The notes beneath the pieces were generated by a model. The model was not told the origin of the DNA. It did not search any database and was given only the letters and a program-made list of their open reading frames with translations. Shown here in pieces: positions 56,523-64,000 of a stretch of 64,000 nucleotides of DNA. Both the position numbers and the translations under genes were made by a program. The stretch is from Rahnella aquatilis CIP 78.65 = ATCC 33071 (GTDB lineage: Bacteria > Pseudomonadota > Gammaproteobacteria > Enterobacterales > Enterobacteriaceae). Each line of letters begins with the position of its first letter. The first letter of the stretch is position 1. The DNA is taken from positions 2,542,001 to 2,606,000 of the forward strand of contig NC_016818.1 in the NCBI RefSeq assembly GCF_000241955.1, written 5' to 3'.

Positions 56523-56640
56523 CATACTTCAAGTCGCAGATGCGTTGGCTACGCTTACTCACCCGAATCACTTACTTATGTAAGCTCATCGGGACTCGCT
56601 CACTTGCCGCCTTCCTGCAACTCGAATTATTTAGGGGTAT
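56523..56640 (-). repeat. ERIC element (enterobacterial repetitive intergenic consensus)
   Basis: About 118 bp. Read on the minus strand it contains GAGCTTACATAAGTAAGTGA, then CGGGTGAG, AGCCAACGCA and ACTTGAAGTATG, all hallmarks of ERIC, with complementary ends. It lies in the araF-araG gap and is transcribed in the araFGH message, where its hairpin could lower araGH expression relative to araF. Confidence 0.85.
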
Positions 56641-56665
56641 TGCTTGTTTCAACCACATCTGAAGA

Positions 56666-57652
56666 TCACATAAGACCTTTCTTCTTCAACTCTTCTTTGA
56701 AGTTATCGCGGGTAATCAGAACAACATCAGTCACTTCAGTAAATTTCGGTGGTTCAACGCCTTTGGTAACCCATTCATTCAGCATCTGGATACTTTTATA
56801 ACCATGGATATCCGGGCTAGGTAACAGGGAACCGTAGAAACCGGTCTGGGCACTTTTTGACAACTCATTCACCGCATCCACACCGTTGATGCCGATACCG
56901 ATGACGTTTGCCGCTTTAAAGCCCTGACCTTCTGTTGCACGTACGCCACCCAATACGGTGTTGTCGTTCATGCCGATGATCAGCCAGTTTTTCACTTCAG
57001 GATGTTGCACCAGCAGGGAGTTACCGGCATCGAGCGCACCCGGAATGTCGTTGGATTTGGTCGGGACTTTATAGATTTGTTTTTCCGGGAATCCGGCGGC
57101 TTTCAGCGCGTCCATTGAACCGGATGTGCGGCGGCGCGCGGTATCCAGCTCATCTGCGGTAATGGCCATGACGCCGGTATCAGCGACTTTCCAGCCACGC
57201 TTTTGCATTTCTTTGTACAGTTCCTGCCCCTGACGTTCGCCGATTTTGGTCGCGGCCATCATGACTAACGGCACTTCTTCCATCGGCTTGCCTTTGGCAT
57301 TCACAAACTGGTCATCTACCTGGATGACTTTCATGTCATAGCTGCGCGCTTTCGCCATGATGGCAGGTCCGAGACGCGGATCCGGCGTACAGATGACAAA
57401 ACCTTTCGCCCCGTTGGCCGCCAGGCTGTCGATTGCATTCAACGTTTTTTCACCATCCGGCACGGCGATTTTAATGACGTCGAAGTGGAGATCCTTACCG
57501 GCTTTATCTGCGAACCGCCATTCAGTCTGGAACCACGGCTCTTCCGGCTGTTTAACCAGGAATCCCAGCTTCGGATTCTCGGCTGCCATAGCTGAATGTG
57601 ACATAAGGGCAGCTAACCCGACCGCCGCTAATGCCTTAGTGAATTTATGCAT
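56666..57652 (-). CDS. araF: L-arabinose-binding periplasmic protein AraF
   Basis: 328 residues (E. coli 329). The signal peptide ends near SAMAA (about residue 23), then NPKLGFLVKQPEEPWFQTEW begins the first lobe; GMNDNTVLGGVRATEGQGF is also typical. It delivers L-arabinose to AraGH. It is the first gene of araFGH, divergent from araB across 417 bp. The ERIC element follows it. Confidence 0.96.
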   Translation of the reverse strand: MHKFTKALAAVGLAALMSHSAMAAENPKLGFLVKQPEEPWFQTEWRFADKAGKDLHFDVIKIAVPDGEKTLNAIDSLAANGAKGFVICTPDPRLGPAIMAKARSYDMKVIQVDDQFVNAKGKPMEEVPLVMMAATKIGERQGQELYKEMQKRGWKVADTGVMAITADELDTARRRTSGSMDALKAAGFPEKQIYKVPTKSNDIPGALDAGNSLLVQHPEVKNWLIIGMNDNTVLGGVRATEGQGFKAANVIGIGINGVDAVNELSKSAQTGFYGSLLPSPDIHGYKSIQMLNEWVTKGVEPPKFTEVTDVVLITRDNFKEELKKKGLM

Positions 57653-57918
57653 GATGTTCTCCGACTTTTATTGTTGTTTTTCACAATCGCAGTCTTACAT
57701 CGGGTGGTTTACCGCAATCGTGAAAACGTTATCAGTAGCGTAAAGAAACAAAGTGAAAGTGCGGCGAAGTCCGGTTTTATAGAGGATTTACGTCACACTC
57801 TCTTGTAAGACGGGTTAAGTTTTAGCGGTAATTTTGCAACGGAATGTAGAGCGCTATCACACGGCGGGAAAACAGCAGGTTTGTGCATAGATATAGCGAT
57901 TTTAGCCAAACGCTAACA

Positions 57919-57934
57919 TTTGACCAACCTCACA
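57919..57934 (+). promoter_or_regulatory. CRP-binding site of the araB promoter
   Basis: TTTGA-CCAACC-TCACA matches TGTGA-N6-TCACA in nine of ten positions. Its centre lies about 91-92 bp before the inferred transcription start, close to the -93 position of the CRP site in E. coli pBAD. Confidence 0.75.
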
Positions 57935-57948
57935 GAAACATCATTGGG

Positions 57949-58011
57949 AGCAGATTTGTGCATACTTCCAGCTAACGCCTCCTCACTCACTTTTTTGCAT
58001 CCTCCTACTGT
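57949..58011 (+). promoter_or_regulatory. pBAD-type promoter with AraC half-sites I1 and I2
   Basis: I1-like AGCAGATTTGTGCATA (57949-57964) and I2-like AGC-N7-TCC (57970-57985) start 21 bp apart. The -10 TACTGT (58006-58011) lies 57 bp from the I1 start. These spacings are the same as in E. coli pBAD, whose -10 is also TACTGT. The -35 would be CTCACT (57983-57988), overlapping I2, as expected for a promoter needing AraC contact. Confidence 0.85.
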
Positions 58012-58069
58012 TGTAGCAATTCGATTCGCCGCCGTAATGACTACGGCAAACCTGAAGGAGTGAGAAAGA

Positions 58070-59749
58070 ATGACGCAAGGTGCGATTGCTCTTGGTCTTG
58101 ATTTTGGCAGCGATTCCGTCCGTGCCCTGGCTGTGGATTGTCAGACCGGTGCCGAGATGGAAACCGATGTGGTTTATTATCCGCGCTGGAACGAAGGTCG
58201 CTATTGTGATGCGGCAAAAAATCAGTTCCGCCACCACCCGCTCGACTATATAGAGGCAATGGAACAGGCGATTAAAAATGTTGTGCAACGTCTGGGCAGC
58301 GAACGTGCTGCCCGCGTGGTGGGTATCGGTGTTGATTCTACCGGCTCAACCCCCGCTCCTGTCGATCAGGAAGGCAACATTCTGGCACTGAAAGCGGAAT
58401 TTGCCGAAAACCCGAACGCCATGTTTGTGCTCTGGAAAGATCACACAGCCATAGAAGAAGCCGAGGAGATCAACCGTCTGTGTCGCAGCGGTGATTTCCC
58501 CGACTATTCCCGCTATATCGGCGGTGTTTACTCCTCAGAATGGTTCTGGGCAAAAATCCTGCACGTCTCCCGTGAAGATGCTGCGGTTAAACATGCGGCC
58601 GCGTCATGGGTCGAATTATGCGACTGGGTGCCCGCCCTGCTTTCCGGTACCACCGCGCCGGACAAAGTGGTGCGCGGTCGTTGCAGCGCCGGACACAAAA
58701 TGCTCTGGCATCCCTCATGGGGCGGCCTGCCACCAAAAGAGTTCTTTGCCGCTCTCGATCCGCTGCTGGTTGAACACCTGCCGTATCCGTTGTTTACCGA
58801 CACAGTCACTGCCGAACAGGCTGTTGGCACACTGACACCTGAATGGGCAGAACGCCTTGGCTTACCGGCCAGCGTGGTGCTGTCGGGCGGCGCATTCGAC
58901 TGCCACATGGGCGCAGTCGGCGCGGGCGCACAACCTTATACACTGGTCAAAGTGATCGGCACCTCCACCTGCGACATTCTGATCGCCGATAAAGAACGCG
59001 TCAATGACCGCGCCATTGCCGGGATCTGCGGCCAGGTCGAAGGCAGCGTGGTACCGGGAATGATCGGGATGGAAGCCGGACAATCCGCTTTCGGCGACAT
59101 GTATGCCTGGTTCAGTCGCCTGCTGAGCTGGCCGCTGATTCAGGCAGCCAAAGCGCATCCGGAAATGGCACCGCAACTGACCAGCCTGCAAAAAAATCTG
59201 CTGACCGATCTCACTGCGGCCTGGGCCGCTCATCCGAAACTGGATCACCTGCCGCTGGTGCTCGACTGGTTTAACGGCCGCCGTACACCGTTTGCCAACC
59301 AGCGTCTGAAAGGTGTCATTACCGATATCAATCTGGGCACAGAAGCGCCGGAACTGTTCGGCGGCTTTATCGCGGCAACCGCTTTTGGTGCCCGCGCCAT
59401 CATGGAATGTTTCGAACAACAGGATATTCCGGTGGAAAACGTGCTGACCCTCGGCGGTATCGCGCGTAAATCGCCGGTCATCATGCAGGTTTGCGCCGAT
59501 GTGATGAACCGTCCGCTGCAAATTGTCGCCTCGGATCAGTGCTGCGCGCTGGGTGCTGCAATTTTTGCCGCCGTCGCGGCCGGGGAGTTCAACGATGTCC
59601 CTGCCGCACAGGAAAAAATGGCCTGCAGCATCGAACGTACGCTGACGCCGGATCCGCAACGCGTTGAGCAATATCAGCGCCTGTACGAACGTTATCAGCA
59701 ATGGTGTGCCACGACTGAACCGCTGTTTGCAGCGAAACCGGCGCATTAA
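58070..59749 (+). CDS. araB: ribulokinase AraB
   Basis: 559 residues (E. coli 566) of the FGGY kinase family: N-terminal [16 protein letters not shown] phosphate loop, [15 protein letters not shown], and C-terminal [19 protein letters not shown] plus [15 protein letters not shown]. It phosphorylates L-ribulose to L-ribulose 5-phosphate. AAGGAG lies 8 bases before the ATG. It is first of the araBA unit under the pBAD-like promoter. Confidence 0.97.
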   Translation: MTQGAIALGLDFGSDSVRALAVDCQTGAEMETDVVYYPRWNEGRYCDAAKNQFRHHPLDYIEAMEQAIKNVVQRLGSERAARVVGIGVDSTGSTPAPVDQEGNILALKAEFAENPNAMFVLWKDHTAIEEAEEINRLCRSGDFPDYSRYIGGVYSSEWFWAKILHVSREDAAVKHAAASWVELCDWVPALLSGTTAPDKVVRGRCSAGHKMLWHPSWGGLPPKEFFAALDPLLVEHLPYPLFTDTVTAEQAVGTLTPEWAERLGLPASVVLSGGAFDCHMGAVGAGAQPYTLVKVIGTSTCDILIADKERVNDRAIAGICGQVEGSVVPGMIGMEAGQSAFGDMYAWFSRLLSWPLIQAAKAHPEMAPQLTSLQKNLLTDLTAAWAAHPKLDHLPLVLDWFNGRRTPFANQRLKGVITDINLGTEAPELFGGFIAATAFGARAIMECFEQQDIPVENVLTLGGIARKSPVIMQVCADVMNRPLQIVASDQCCALGAAIFAAVAAGEFNDVPAAQEKMACSIERTLTPDPQRVEQYQRLYERYQQWCATTEPLFAAKPAH

Positions 59750-59785
59750 CTCGTATTTCATCTATCCGATATTCAGGAGTAATAA

Positions 59786-61291
59786 ATGGACGCGTTTAAA
59801 CATCTCGAAGTGTGGTTCGCCATTGGCAGTCAGCATCTGTACGGTCCGCAGGCATTACGTCAGGTAAAAGAGAACGCCGAGAAGGTTGTCAATAGCCTGA
59901 ACAGCGAAGCCGGTTTGCCGATCAAACTGGTGCTCAAACCGCTGGTGACCACGCCGGACGAAATCACCGCGTTGTGCCGCGAAGCCAACTATGACAATGC
60001 CTGCGTGGGCATCATCACCTGGCTGCACACCTTCTCGCCGGCCAAAATGTGGATCGCCGGGCTGAGCATTCTGCATAAGCCGCTGATGCAGTTCCATACG
60101 CAATTCAACGCCGAAATTCCATGGGAAACCATGGACATGGACTTCATGAACCTGAACCAGACCGCGCACGGTGGCCGTGAATTCGGTTTCATCGGTGCCC
60201 GTATGCGCCAGCAACACAGCGTGGTGGCCGGTCACTGGCAGGACGGCGAATCTCACCGCCGTATCGCCCAGTGGATGCGCGTTGCCGCCGCGAAGAACGA
60301 AAGCCAGCACCTGAAAGTGGCACGCTTTGGCGATAACATGCGTGAAGTCGCGGTCACTGAAGGCGATAAAGTGGCTGCACAAATCCAGTTCGGTTACAGC
60401 ATCAGCGCCTACGGCATTGGCGATCTGGTCAGCGTCATCAATGAAGTCAGCAAAGGCGACATCGATACGCTGGTGGAAGAATACGAAGCCACGTATCGCC
60501 TGACGGATGCGGTAAAACTCAACGGCGAACGTCGTGAAAACCTGCTGGATGCCGCCAAAATTGAACTCGGCATGACCCGTTTCCTCGAACAGGGTAAATT
60601 CGGCGCGTTCACCACTAACTTTGAAGATTTGCACGGCATGAAACAACTGCCGGGGCTGGCCGTTCAGCGTCTGATGCAGAAAGGCTACGGTTTCGGTGGC
60701 GAAGGCGACTGGAAAACGTCTGCCCTGCTGCGCATCATGAAAGTGATGGCCAGCGGCCTGAAAGGTGGCACATCGTTCATGGAGGATTACACCTACCACT
60801 TCAAACCGGGCAACGATCTGGTGGTCGGCTCGCACATGCTGGAAGTGTGTCCGTCGATTGCCAAAGAAGAAAAACCGCTGCTTGATGCGCAGTACCTCGG
60901 CATAGGCGGCAAGGCGGATCCGGCGCGTCTGATCTTCTCCACCCCGGCAGGCCCGGCGGTCAACGCCAGCGTCATCGACATGGGTGACCGTTTCCGTCTG
61001 CTGGTCAATCTGGTGGATACCGTTGAACAGCCACACCCGTTGCCAAAACTGCCTGTTGCCCGCGCTATCTGGAAAGCCCAGCCATCACTGGCCACGGCGG
61101 CAGAAGCCTGGATCCTCGGCGGCGGCGCGCACCATACCGTGTTCTCACAGGCACTGGATATCGACGCGCTGCGGTTATATGCGGAACTTACCGGGATTGA
61201 ATTGCTGGTGATTGATAACGAGACGACGTTGCCGGACTTCAAGAATCAGATCCGCTGGAATGAGGTGTATTACAAACTCTGCAGTCGCTGA
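59786..61291 (+). CDS. araA: L-arabinose isomerase AraA
   Basis: 501 residues (E. coli 500). It shows [18 protein letters not shown] N-terminal sequence ([20 protein letters not shown]), [13 protein letters not shown], and the catalytic Glu regions MEDYTYHF and [13 protein letters not shown]. It converts L-arabinose to L-ribulose with Mn2+. AGGAG precedes the ATG, 36 bp after araB. In E. coli araD follows; here the next features are a REP-like hairpin and an IS110 element, and no 4-epimerase gene appears in the window. Confidence 0.97.
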   Translation: MDAFKHLEVWFAIGSQHLYGPQALRQVKENAEKVVNSLNSEAGLPIKLVLKPLVTTPDEITALCREANYDNACVGIITWLHTFSPAKMWIAGLSILHKPLMQFHTQFNAEIPWETMDMDFMNLNQTAHGGREFGFIGARMRQQHSVVAGHWQDGESHRRIAQWMRVAAAKNESQHLKVARFGDNMREVAVTEGDKVAAQIQFGYSISAYGIGDLVSVINEVSKGDIDTLVEEYEATYRLTDAVKLNGERRENLLDAAKIELGMTRFLEQGKFGAFTTNFEDLHGMKQLPGLAVQRLMQKGYGFGGEGDWKTSALLRIMKVMASGLKGGTSFMEDYTYHFKPGNDLVVGSHMLEVCPSIAKEEKPLLDAQYLGIGGKADPARLIFSTPAGPAVNASVIDMGDRFRLLVNLVDTVEQPHPLPKLPVARAIWKAQPSLATAAEAWILGGGAHHTVFSQALDIDALRLYAELTGIELLVIDNETTLPDFKNQIRWNEVYYKLCSR

Positions 61292-61335
61292 TTTGTTTGC
61301 TCCTCCCACTTCAAAGAGCAGTTTTTTCTTTGCTC

Positions 61336-61355
61336 CTCCCCCTGCGAAGGGGGAG
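61336..61355 (+). repeat. REP-like element copy B, left half (split by IS110)
   Basis: CTCCCCC (61336-61342) / GGGGGAG (61349-61355) with loop TGCGAA is the hairpin of the REP-like family. Its G-rich tail is missing here and continues as GGCCGGGAGGGGGTTTT at 62545-62561, beyond the IS110 element. Joining the halves at one AG gives a normal member of the family. Confidence 0.75.
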
Positions 61356-61385
61356 CAGCTGTGTCGAATGTCAATCCGGCAGCGA

Positions 61386-62324
61386 TTAATTTGCTGCCCA
61401 TTCACGGCCATCTCGCACCATCGCATTCAGGATTGTCACCAGTTTCCGGATGCATGCTGTTAGCGCAACTTTCTTTAACTTTCCCCGAGCGATGAGACCG
61501 TCGTAAAACCTCTTGATTTCCTTATTATTCTTTTTTGCCACCAGCGCAGCCATATACAATGCAGCCCGCACCGCTGAACGCCCTCCCCAGATAGCTCGCT
61601 TCCCTTTGAGCTTTCCGCTGTCATGTGAATAAGGGCACACTCCCACCAGAGCACTAATTTTCCTCCGACTCAGTGTTCCTAATTCAGGCAAAAGTGCTAA
61701 TAACGTCGCCGTCGTTGTTGGGCCTACGCCTTTGACACTGCTCAGGATTTTTGCTTTCTCCTGCCACAGTGGCATCACACGCAACTGTCGTCCAATGTCA
61801 TCATCGAGATCTTTTATCTGGCTGTTCAGCCACTCGATGTGATGGTGAATGAGTTCCGCAACATCAAGATGGACACCATCAAGGCGGTTTTTTTCCATCG
61901 TCCGCATATCGATCAACTGACGCCGTCTTGTCACCATTTGCGCAAGCCGCTGGGTCTGCTCATCACTTGCTACTGTCAGCGGCGGCAACACGACTTGTGC
62001 AAAGCGACTCAGCACCATGGCATCAAGTTTGTCCGTTTTCGCGAGATTCCCGAGCGATAAGGAAAAATGCTTAACCTGCCGTGGGTTTACGACCGATACG
62101 GGATAGTTTTCCACAGATAAATTTGCGGCTAACACACAGTGATAACGACCCGTAGCCTCCATGACTATCTGTGCAACCTCATAATTTTTAAGCAAATTAA
62201 TGAAGTCGACATGGCCAGTTTGGTTGTTAGTAAACTTCTGATAGAAATTGCCAACGTTAATAAAAACATCGAAGGTTTCTTTAGAAATATCGACGCCGAC
62301 AAATGCTTTTGGGGACTGATTCAT
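61386..62324 (-). CDS. IS110 family transposase (DEDD/serine recombinase)
   Basis: 312 residues. The N-terminal RuvC-like DEDD domain shows D12 (VGVDISK), E56 (IVMEATGRY), and D98 and D101 (LAKTDKLDA). A central coiled-coil stretch (about 130-175) joins it to the C-terminal Transposase_20 domain with VKGVGPTTTATLLA and the conserved serine region GVCPYSHDSGKLKGKRAIWGGRSAVRAALYMAA. The frame is intact, so the element may be active. It recombines a circular donor with a target chosen by its bridge RNA. Confidence 0.93.
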   Translation of the reverse strand: MNQSPKAFVGVDISKETFDVFINVGNFYQKFTNNQTGHVDFINLLKNYEVAQIVMEATGRYHCVLAANLSVENYPVSVVNPRQVKHFSLSLGNLAKTDKLDAMVLSRFAQVVLPPLTVASDEQTQRLAQMVTRRRQLIDMRTMEKNRLDGVHLDVAELIHHHIEWLNSQIKDLDDDIGRQLRVMPLWQEKAKILSSVKGVGPTTTATLLALLPELGTLSRRKISALVGVCPYSHDSGKLKGKRAIWGGRSAVRAALYMAALVAKKNNKEIKRFYDGLIARGKLKKVALTACIRKLVTILNAMVRDGREWAAN

Positions 62325-62327
62325 TAT

Positions 62328-62475
62328 TTCCCGTCCTTGTAGATACGGGCTGGTGCAGGCACCGCCCAGGCAGCTGTTCGGGTTAAAAATGAGCTGACGT
62401 AACGCAGGAATGCTCCCCCACGGGCTTGATGTCCCAGAGGCCGGACTTGCTGCTACATCAGTTTAGAACTCGTTA
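62328..62475 (-). ncRNA. IS110 bridge RNA (target- and donor-binding loops)
   Basis: Read on the minus strand. The target loop is closed by GTAGCAG (62456-62450) and CTGC-GT-TAC (62407-62399). It carries CCGGCCTC (62444-62437), identical to the left target plus core on the strand read, and GGGGGAG (62419-62413), complementary to core plus right target CTCCCCC. The donor loop is closed by CCCG (62382-62379) / CGGG (62333-62330) around an inner hairpin GGGC-GGTGC-CT-GCACC-A-GCCC (62367-62347). It carries ACAGCTGC (62377-62370), matching the RE end, and TACAAG (62341-62336), complementary to CTTGTA at the LE. This is the layout described for IS621 bridge RNA. The ends of the RNA are estimated. 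Confidence 0.78.
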
Positions 62476-62497
62476 AAATAATAGATGCTTGAAAGAG

Positions 62498-62534
62498 ATT
62501 TCAATGATCAACGACGTAAATCAATCATTGAAAT
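62498..62534. other. 11-bp inverted repeat inside the IS110 left end
   Basis: ATTTCAATGAT (62498-62508) / ATCATTGAAAT (62524-62534), perfect, 15-bp spacer. It lies between the element's tip and the bridge RNA; it may be part of the promoter or a structural element of the end. Confidence 0.65.
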
Positions 62535-62543
62535 GAACATACA

Positions 62544-62565
62544 AGGCCGGGAGGGGGTTTTAAAG
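62544..62565 (+). repeat. REP-like element copy B, right half
   Basis: AG core, then GCCGGGAGGGGGTTTTAAAG (62546-62565), corresponding to the tail TTGGGTGGGGGTTTCAAAAG of copy A. With 61336-61355 it makes one uninterrupted REP-like element. Confidence 0.7.
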
Positions 62566-62610
62566 CCAAGCACGCTGTCAAAGTACACTTTAAGTCTTTG
62601 AATTTTCATT

Positions 62611-62647
62611 AATACCCCACCCCAACCCTCCCCTTCGCAGGGGAGGG
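62611..62647 (-). repeat. REP-like palindromic element, copy C
   Basis: In inverted orientation: stem CCCTCCCC (62626-62633) / GGGGAGGG (62640-62647), loop TTCGCA, tail AATACCCCACCCCAA (62611-62625). Same design as copies A and B. Confidence 0.72.
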
Positions 62648-62705
62648 AGTCGCCCCCAGCCAGTCTTCACATTTCTTAAGCATCCTCGACAAGAACGAAC
62701 AGAAA

Positions 62706-62723
62706 CTGTCATCCGTCCGTCAC
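62706..62723 (+). promoter_or_regulatory. PhoB box
   Basis: CTGTCAT (62706-62712), 4-bp spacer CCGT, CCGTCAC (62717-62723): two 7-bp direct repeats in the arrangement of the PhoB consensus (CTGTCAT-N4-CTGTCAC), one mismatch. It lies 55 bp before the ABC ATPase start, implying induction by phosphate starvation. Confidence 0.72.
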
Positions 62724-62778
62724 ATTCCCCCTTTACGCTCACCTGCACTAATAAGTCCCAAAGAGGATAGTACCAACC

Positions 62779-63528
62779 ATGATCATTCCAGCTCATACCA
62801 GCGGGAATGCGCCTGCGCGCATGTCTTCTCCCCCCGCGATCGCTATCCATCAGGTGTCCCATTTCTTTGGGAGCAACCAGGTACTCAATCACGTCAATTT
62901 ATCCGTGCCCGAAGGCACTATCCTCGCCCTGCTTGGCCCTTCCGGCTGCGGGAAAAGTACGCTGCTGAAAATGCTGGCCGGGCTGCTGCATCCGGTGTCG
63001 GGGCAGATCAGTTTCGATGGCGAAATCGTCGCCAGCGGGAAACTCAGCGTGCCGCCGGAAAAACGCAATCTCGGCATGGCGTTTCAGGATTACGCTTTGT
63101 GGCCACACATGACCGTGCGCCAGAACGTCGCGTTCCCGTTGCAGATGCGCGGTATCCGTGGCGCGGCGCAGCAGGAGAAAGTGATGGCCGCGCTGGAACG
63201 TGTCGGGCTGGCAGATTTTGCCTCAAGACGCCCTTCTGAACTTTCCGGAGGGCAGCAACAGCGTGTGGCGCTGGCACGGGCGATCGTGGCCGAGCCGCGC
63301 ATTTTGCTGTTCGACGAGCCGCTGTCGAATCTTGATCGTGATTTACGCGAAAGCCTGTGTGATGAAATGGCGACATTATTGCGCCAGCTCGGCACCACGG
63401 CGGTGTATGTCACCCACGATCAGCATGAAGCCCGCACACTTGCACACCGCATTGCGCGCATGGACAAAGGCACGATCCTCAGCATTGACCAGACTGATCC
63501 TTCCGTTGTTTCACCTTTTGTTGCTTAA
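62779..63528 (+). CDS. ABC transporter ATP-binding protein (FbpC/AfuC/PotA-like)
   Basis: 249 residues with Walker A GPSGCGKST near 53, Q loop AFQDYALWPHM, signature LSGGQQQRVALARA, Walker B ILLFDEP and the switch His in VYVTHDQHEA. It is shorter than FbpC (~350), lacking the C-terminal regulatory domain. The ATG at 62779 is the first in frame; MSSPP at 62821 is possible. It precedes a binding-protein gene. Sequence alone suggests iron(III)-type import, but the PhoB box upstream points to a phosphorylated compound such as a sugar phosphate or phosphonate (AfuABC of Actinobacillus takes up sugar phosphates). Confidence 0.83.
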   Translation: MIIPAHTSGNAPARMSSPPAIAIHQVSHFFGSNQVLNHVNLSVPEGTILALLGPSGCGKSTLLKMLAGLLHPVSGQISFDGEIVASGKLSVPPEKRNLGMAFQDYALWPHMTVRQNVAFPLQMRGIRGAAQQEKVMAALERVGLADFASRRPSELSGGQQQRVALARAIVAEPRILLFDEPLSNLDRDLRESLCDEMATLLRQLGTTAVYVTHDQHEARTLAHRIARMDKGTILSIDQTDPSVVSPFVA

Positions 63529-63539
63529 CCTTTGATGGA

Positions 63540-64000
63540 ATGAAAATGATGACCCGCATACACAATAAAAGCACCCACAGCTTTTCCCGTACCAAAACAG
63601 GCGTAATGACCGCAATGACTCTTTCTCTCACAATGGCAGCTGGCAGCGCTCAGGCGCTGACGCTCTATACCGCCGGGCCGGGTTCTCTGGCAAAAAAACT
63701 GGCAGCAGGCTATGAAAAACAAACCGGCGTAAAAGTCGATGTGTTCCAGGCAACAACCGGCAAAGTGATGGCTCGCCTGGAAGCCGAACAGGCCAATCCG
63801 CGCGCCGACGTGCTTATCTCAGCATCCTGGGATACCGCCACCGATCTTGAACAGCGCGGCTGGTTGCTCGGATACCAAAGCCCGAATGCGGCACAGGTTC
63901 CTGCGCAATTCAAAACGCCGTATTACGTCGCACAGGGGATTTCCGCACTGGGTATCGTATGGAATACCAAAAGTGGGACTACCGAGCCTAAAGACTGGGG
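63540..64000 (+). CDS. ABC transporter substrate-binding protein (FbpA/AfuA-like), N-terminal part
   Basis: 153 codons are readable before the window ends. A long signal peptide ends near GSAQALT, then TLYTAGPGSLAKKLAAGYEKQTGVKVDVFQATTGKVMARLEAE, the first lobe of the Fbp/Afu/PhnS-like class, and ADVLISASWDTATDL. The ATG at 63540 or the one at 63546 may be used; GGA lies before both. It begins 11 bp after the ATPase stop. The ligand is not evident; tyrosines for iron would lie in the missing part. Given the PhoB box, a phosphorylated ligand is the leading guess. Confidence 0.8.
   Translation, partial: MKMMTRIHNKSTHSFSRTKTGVMTAMTLSLTMAAGSAQALTLYTAGPGSLAKKLAAGYEKQTGVKVDVFQATTGKVMARLEAEQANPRADVLISASWDTATDLEQRGWLLGYQSPNAAQVPAQFKTPYYVAQGISALGIVWNTKSGTTEPKDW

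Larger units (their letters stand above)
57653..58069. promoter_or_regulatory. araF-araB divergent control region
   Basis: 417 bp between divergent ara units. It holds the pBAD-like promoter (57949-58011), a CRP site (57919-57934), and a second AraC-type pair: AGCAGGTTTGTGCATA (57874-57889) and AGCGATTTTAGCCAAA (57895-57910), again 21 bp apart. The AGCA half-sites of the two pairs differ in one of 16 bases and lie 75 bp (about seven turns) apart, so looping is possible. A weaker CRP-like GTAGA-N6-TCACA lies at 57846-57861. Confidence 0.75.
61356..62543 (-). mobile_element. IS110 family insertion sequence
   Basis: About 1,188 bp between two CT cores (minus strand; 62545-62544 on the left, 61355-61354 on the right). 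The borders follow from rejoining the split REP-like palindrome. As in the family there are no terminal inverted repeats and no target duplication beyond the 2-bp core. The long non-coding end lies before the transposase (62325-62543) and encodes a bridge RNA; the other end has only 30 bp. Confidence 0.82.

Noticed and set aside
59855..61036. A 393-codon open frame on the minus strand opposite araA
   Set aside because: It is the antisense shadow of araA, with no family resemblance and no ribosome site; similar shadows at 31788-33092 (minus) and 21346-22560 (plus) were dropped for the same reason.
61356..62543. Loss of araD caused by the IS110 insertion
   Set aside because: The element sits inside a REP-like repeat that rejoins cleanly, so the insertion removed no gene.

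Overview
The window reads as a chromosomal segment of an enterobacterium of the Yersiniaceae type, most like Rahnella, Ewingella or Serratia. The basis is an E. coli-like ara locus with a recognisable pBAD promoter, ychF and yajD of standard enterobacterial length, an ERIC element, IS200 and IS110 elements, and chaperone-usher fimbriae. The genus is inferred from gene content only. Coding density is high. The fimbrial block at about 7.1-13.9 kb is clearly AT-richer than the rest and looks acquired.

Layout. 1-3.4 kb: a minus-strand operon of three SPFH/HflKC-like membrane proteins, one polytopic, one with a poly-histidine head, one cut by the window edge. 3.5-4.2 kb: an IS200 copy. 4.2-7.0 kb: a SulP anion transporter divergent from ychF. 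7.4-13.8 kb: a fimbrial operon (two major-subunit paralogues, chaperone, usher, tip adhesin) and a convergent regulator. 14.1-18.9 kb: yajD, a Fur-box TonB siderophore receptor and an AdeRS/BaeSR-like two-component pair. 19.0-27.6 kb: a 2,856-residue cyclic beta-1,2-glucan synthase. 27.9-31.3 kb: a nitroreductase, an EAL phosphodiesterase with degenerate GGDEF, and an RpiR regulator. 31.5-35.6 kb: an operon with an amino-acid-type ABC importer (no ATPase) and three DUF1989 proteins. 35.8-37.4 kb: an F420-reductase-like oxidoreductase divergent from a LysR regulator. 37.5-42.4 kb: a large OYE/FMN_bind/FAD reductase fusion divergent from a DASS carboxylate transporter, with an FNR-type box between them. 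42.5-52.5 kb: a GntR-controlled peptide-type ABC importer with M20 hydrolase, D-cysteine desulfhydrase-like, ornithine cyclodeaminase-like and rhodanese genes. 52.7-61.3 kb: araC, araFGH and araBA. 61.3-62.6 kb: an IS110 element sitting inside a REP-like palindrome. 62.7-64 kb: the start of an Fbp/Afu-type ABC importer behind a PhoB box.

Most notable observations. (1) The IS110 element carries a readable bridge RNA: target-loop guides match the reconstructed REP insertion site and donor-loop guides match the element's own ends, with CT cores at both junctions. (2) Two palindromes with the same core (ATATA-N3-TATAT) lie before the 43.3 kb operon and before its separately transcribed ATPase gene, tying them into one GntR regulon that looks like uptake and breakdown of a peptide-like, probably sulfur-containing compound. 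(3) Two GAAA-N6-TTTC sites precede the DUF1989/ABC operon next to an RpiR regulator. (4) An FNR-type box lies between the reductase fusion and its transporter. (5) A PhoB box precedes an importer otherwise annotated as iron(III)-type, suggesting a phosphorylated substrate. (6) araD is not beside araBA.
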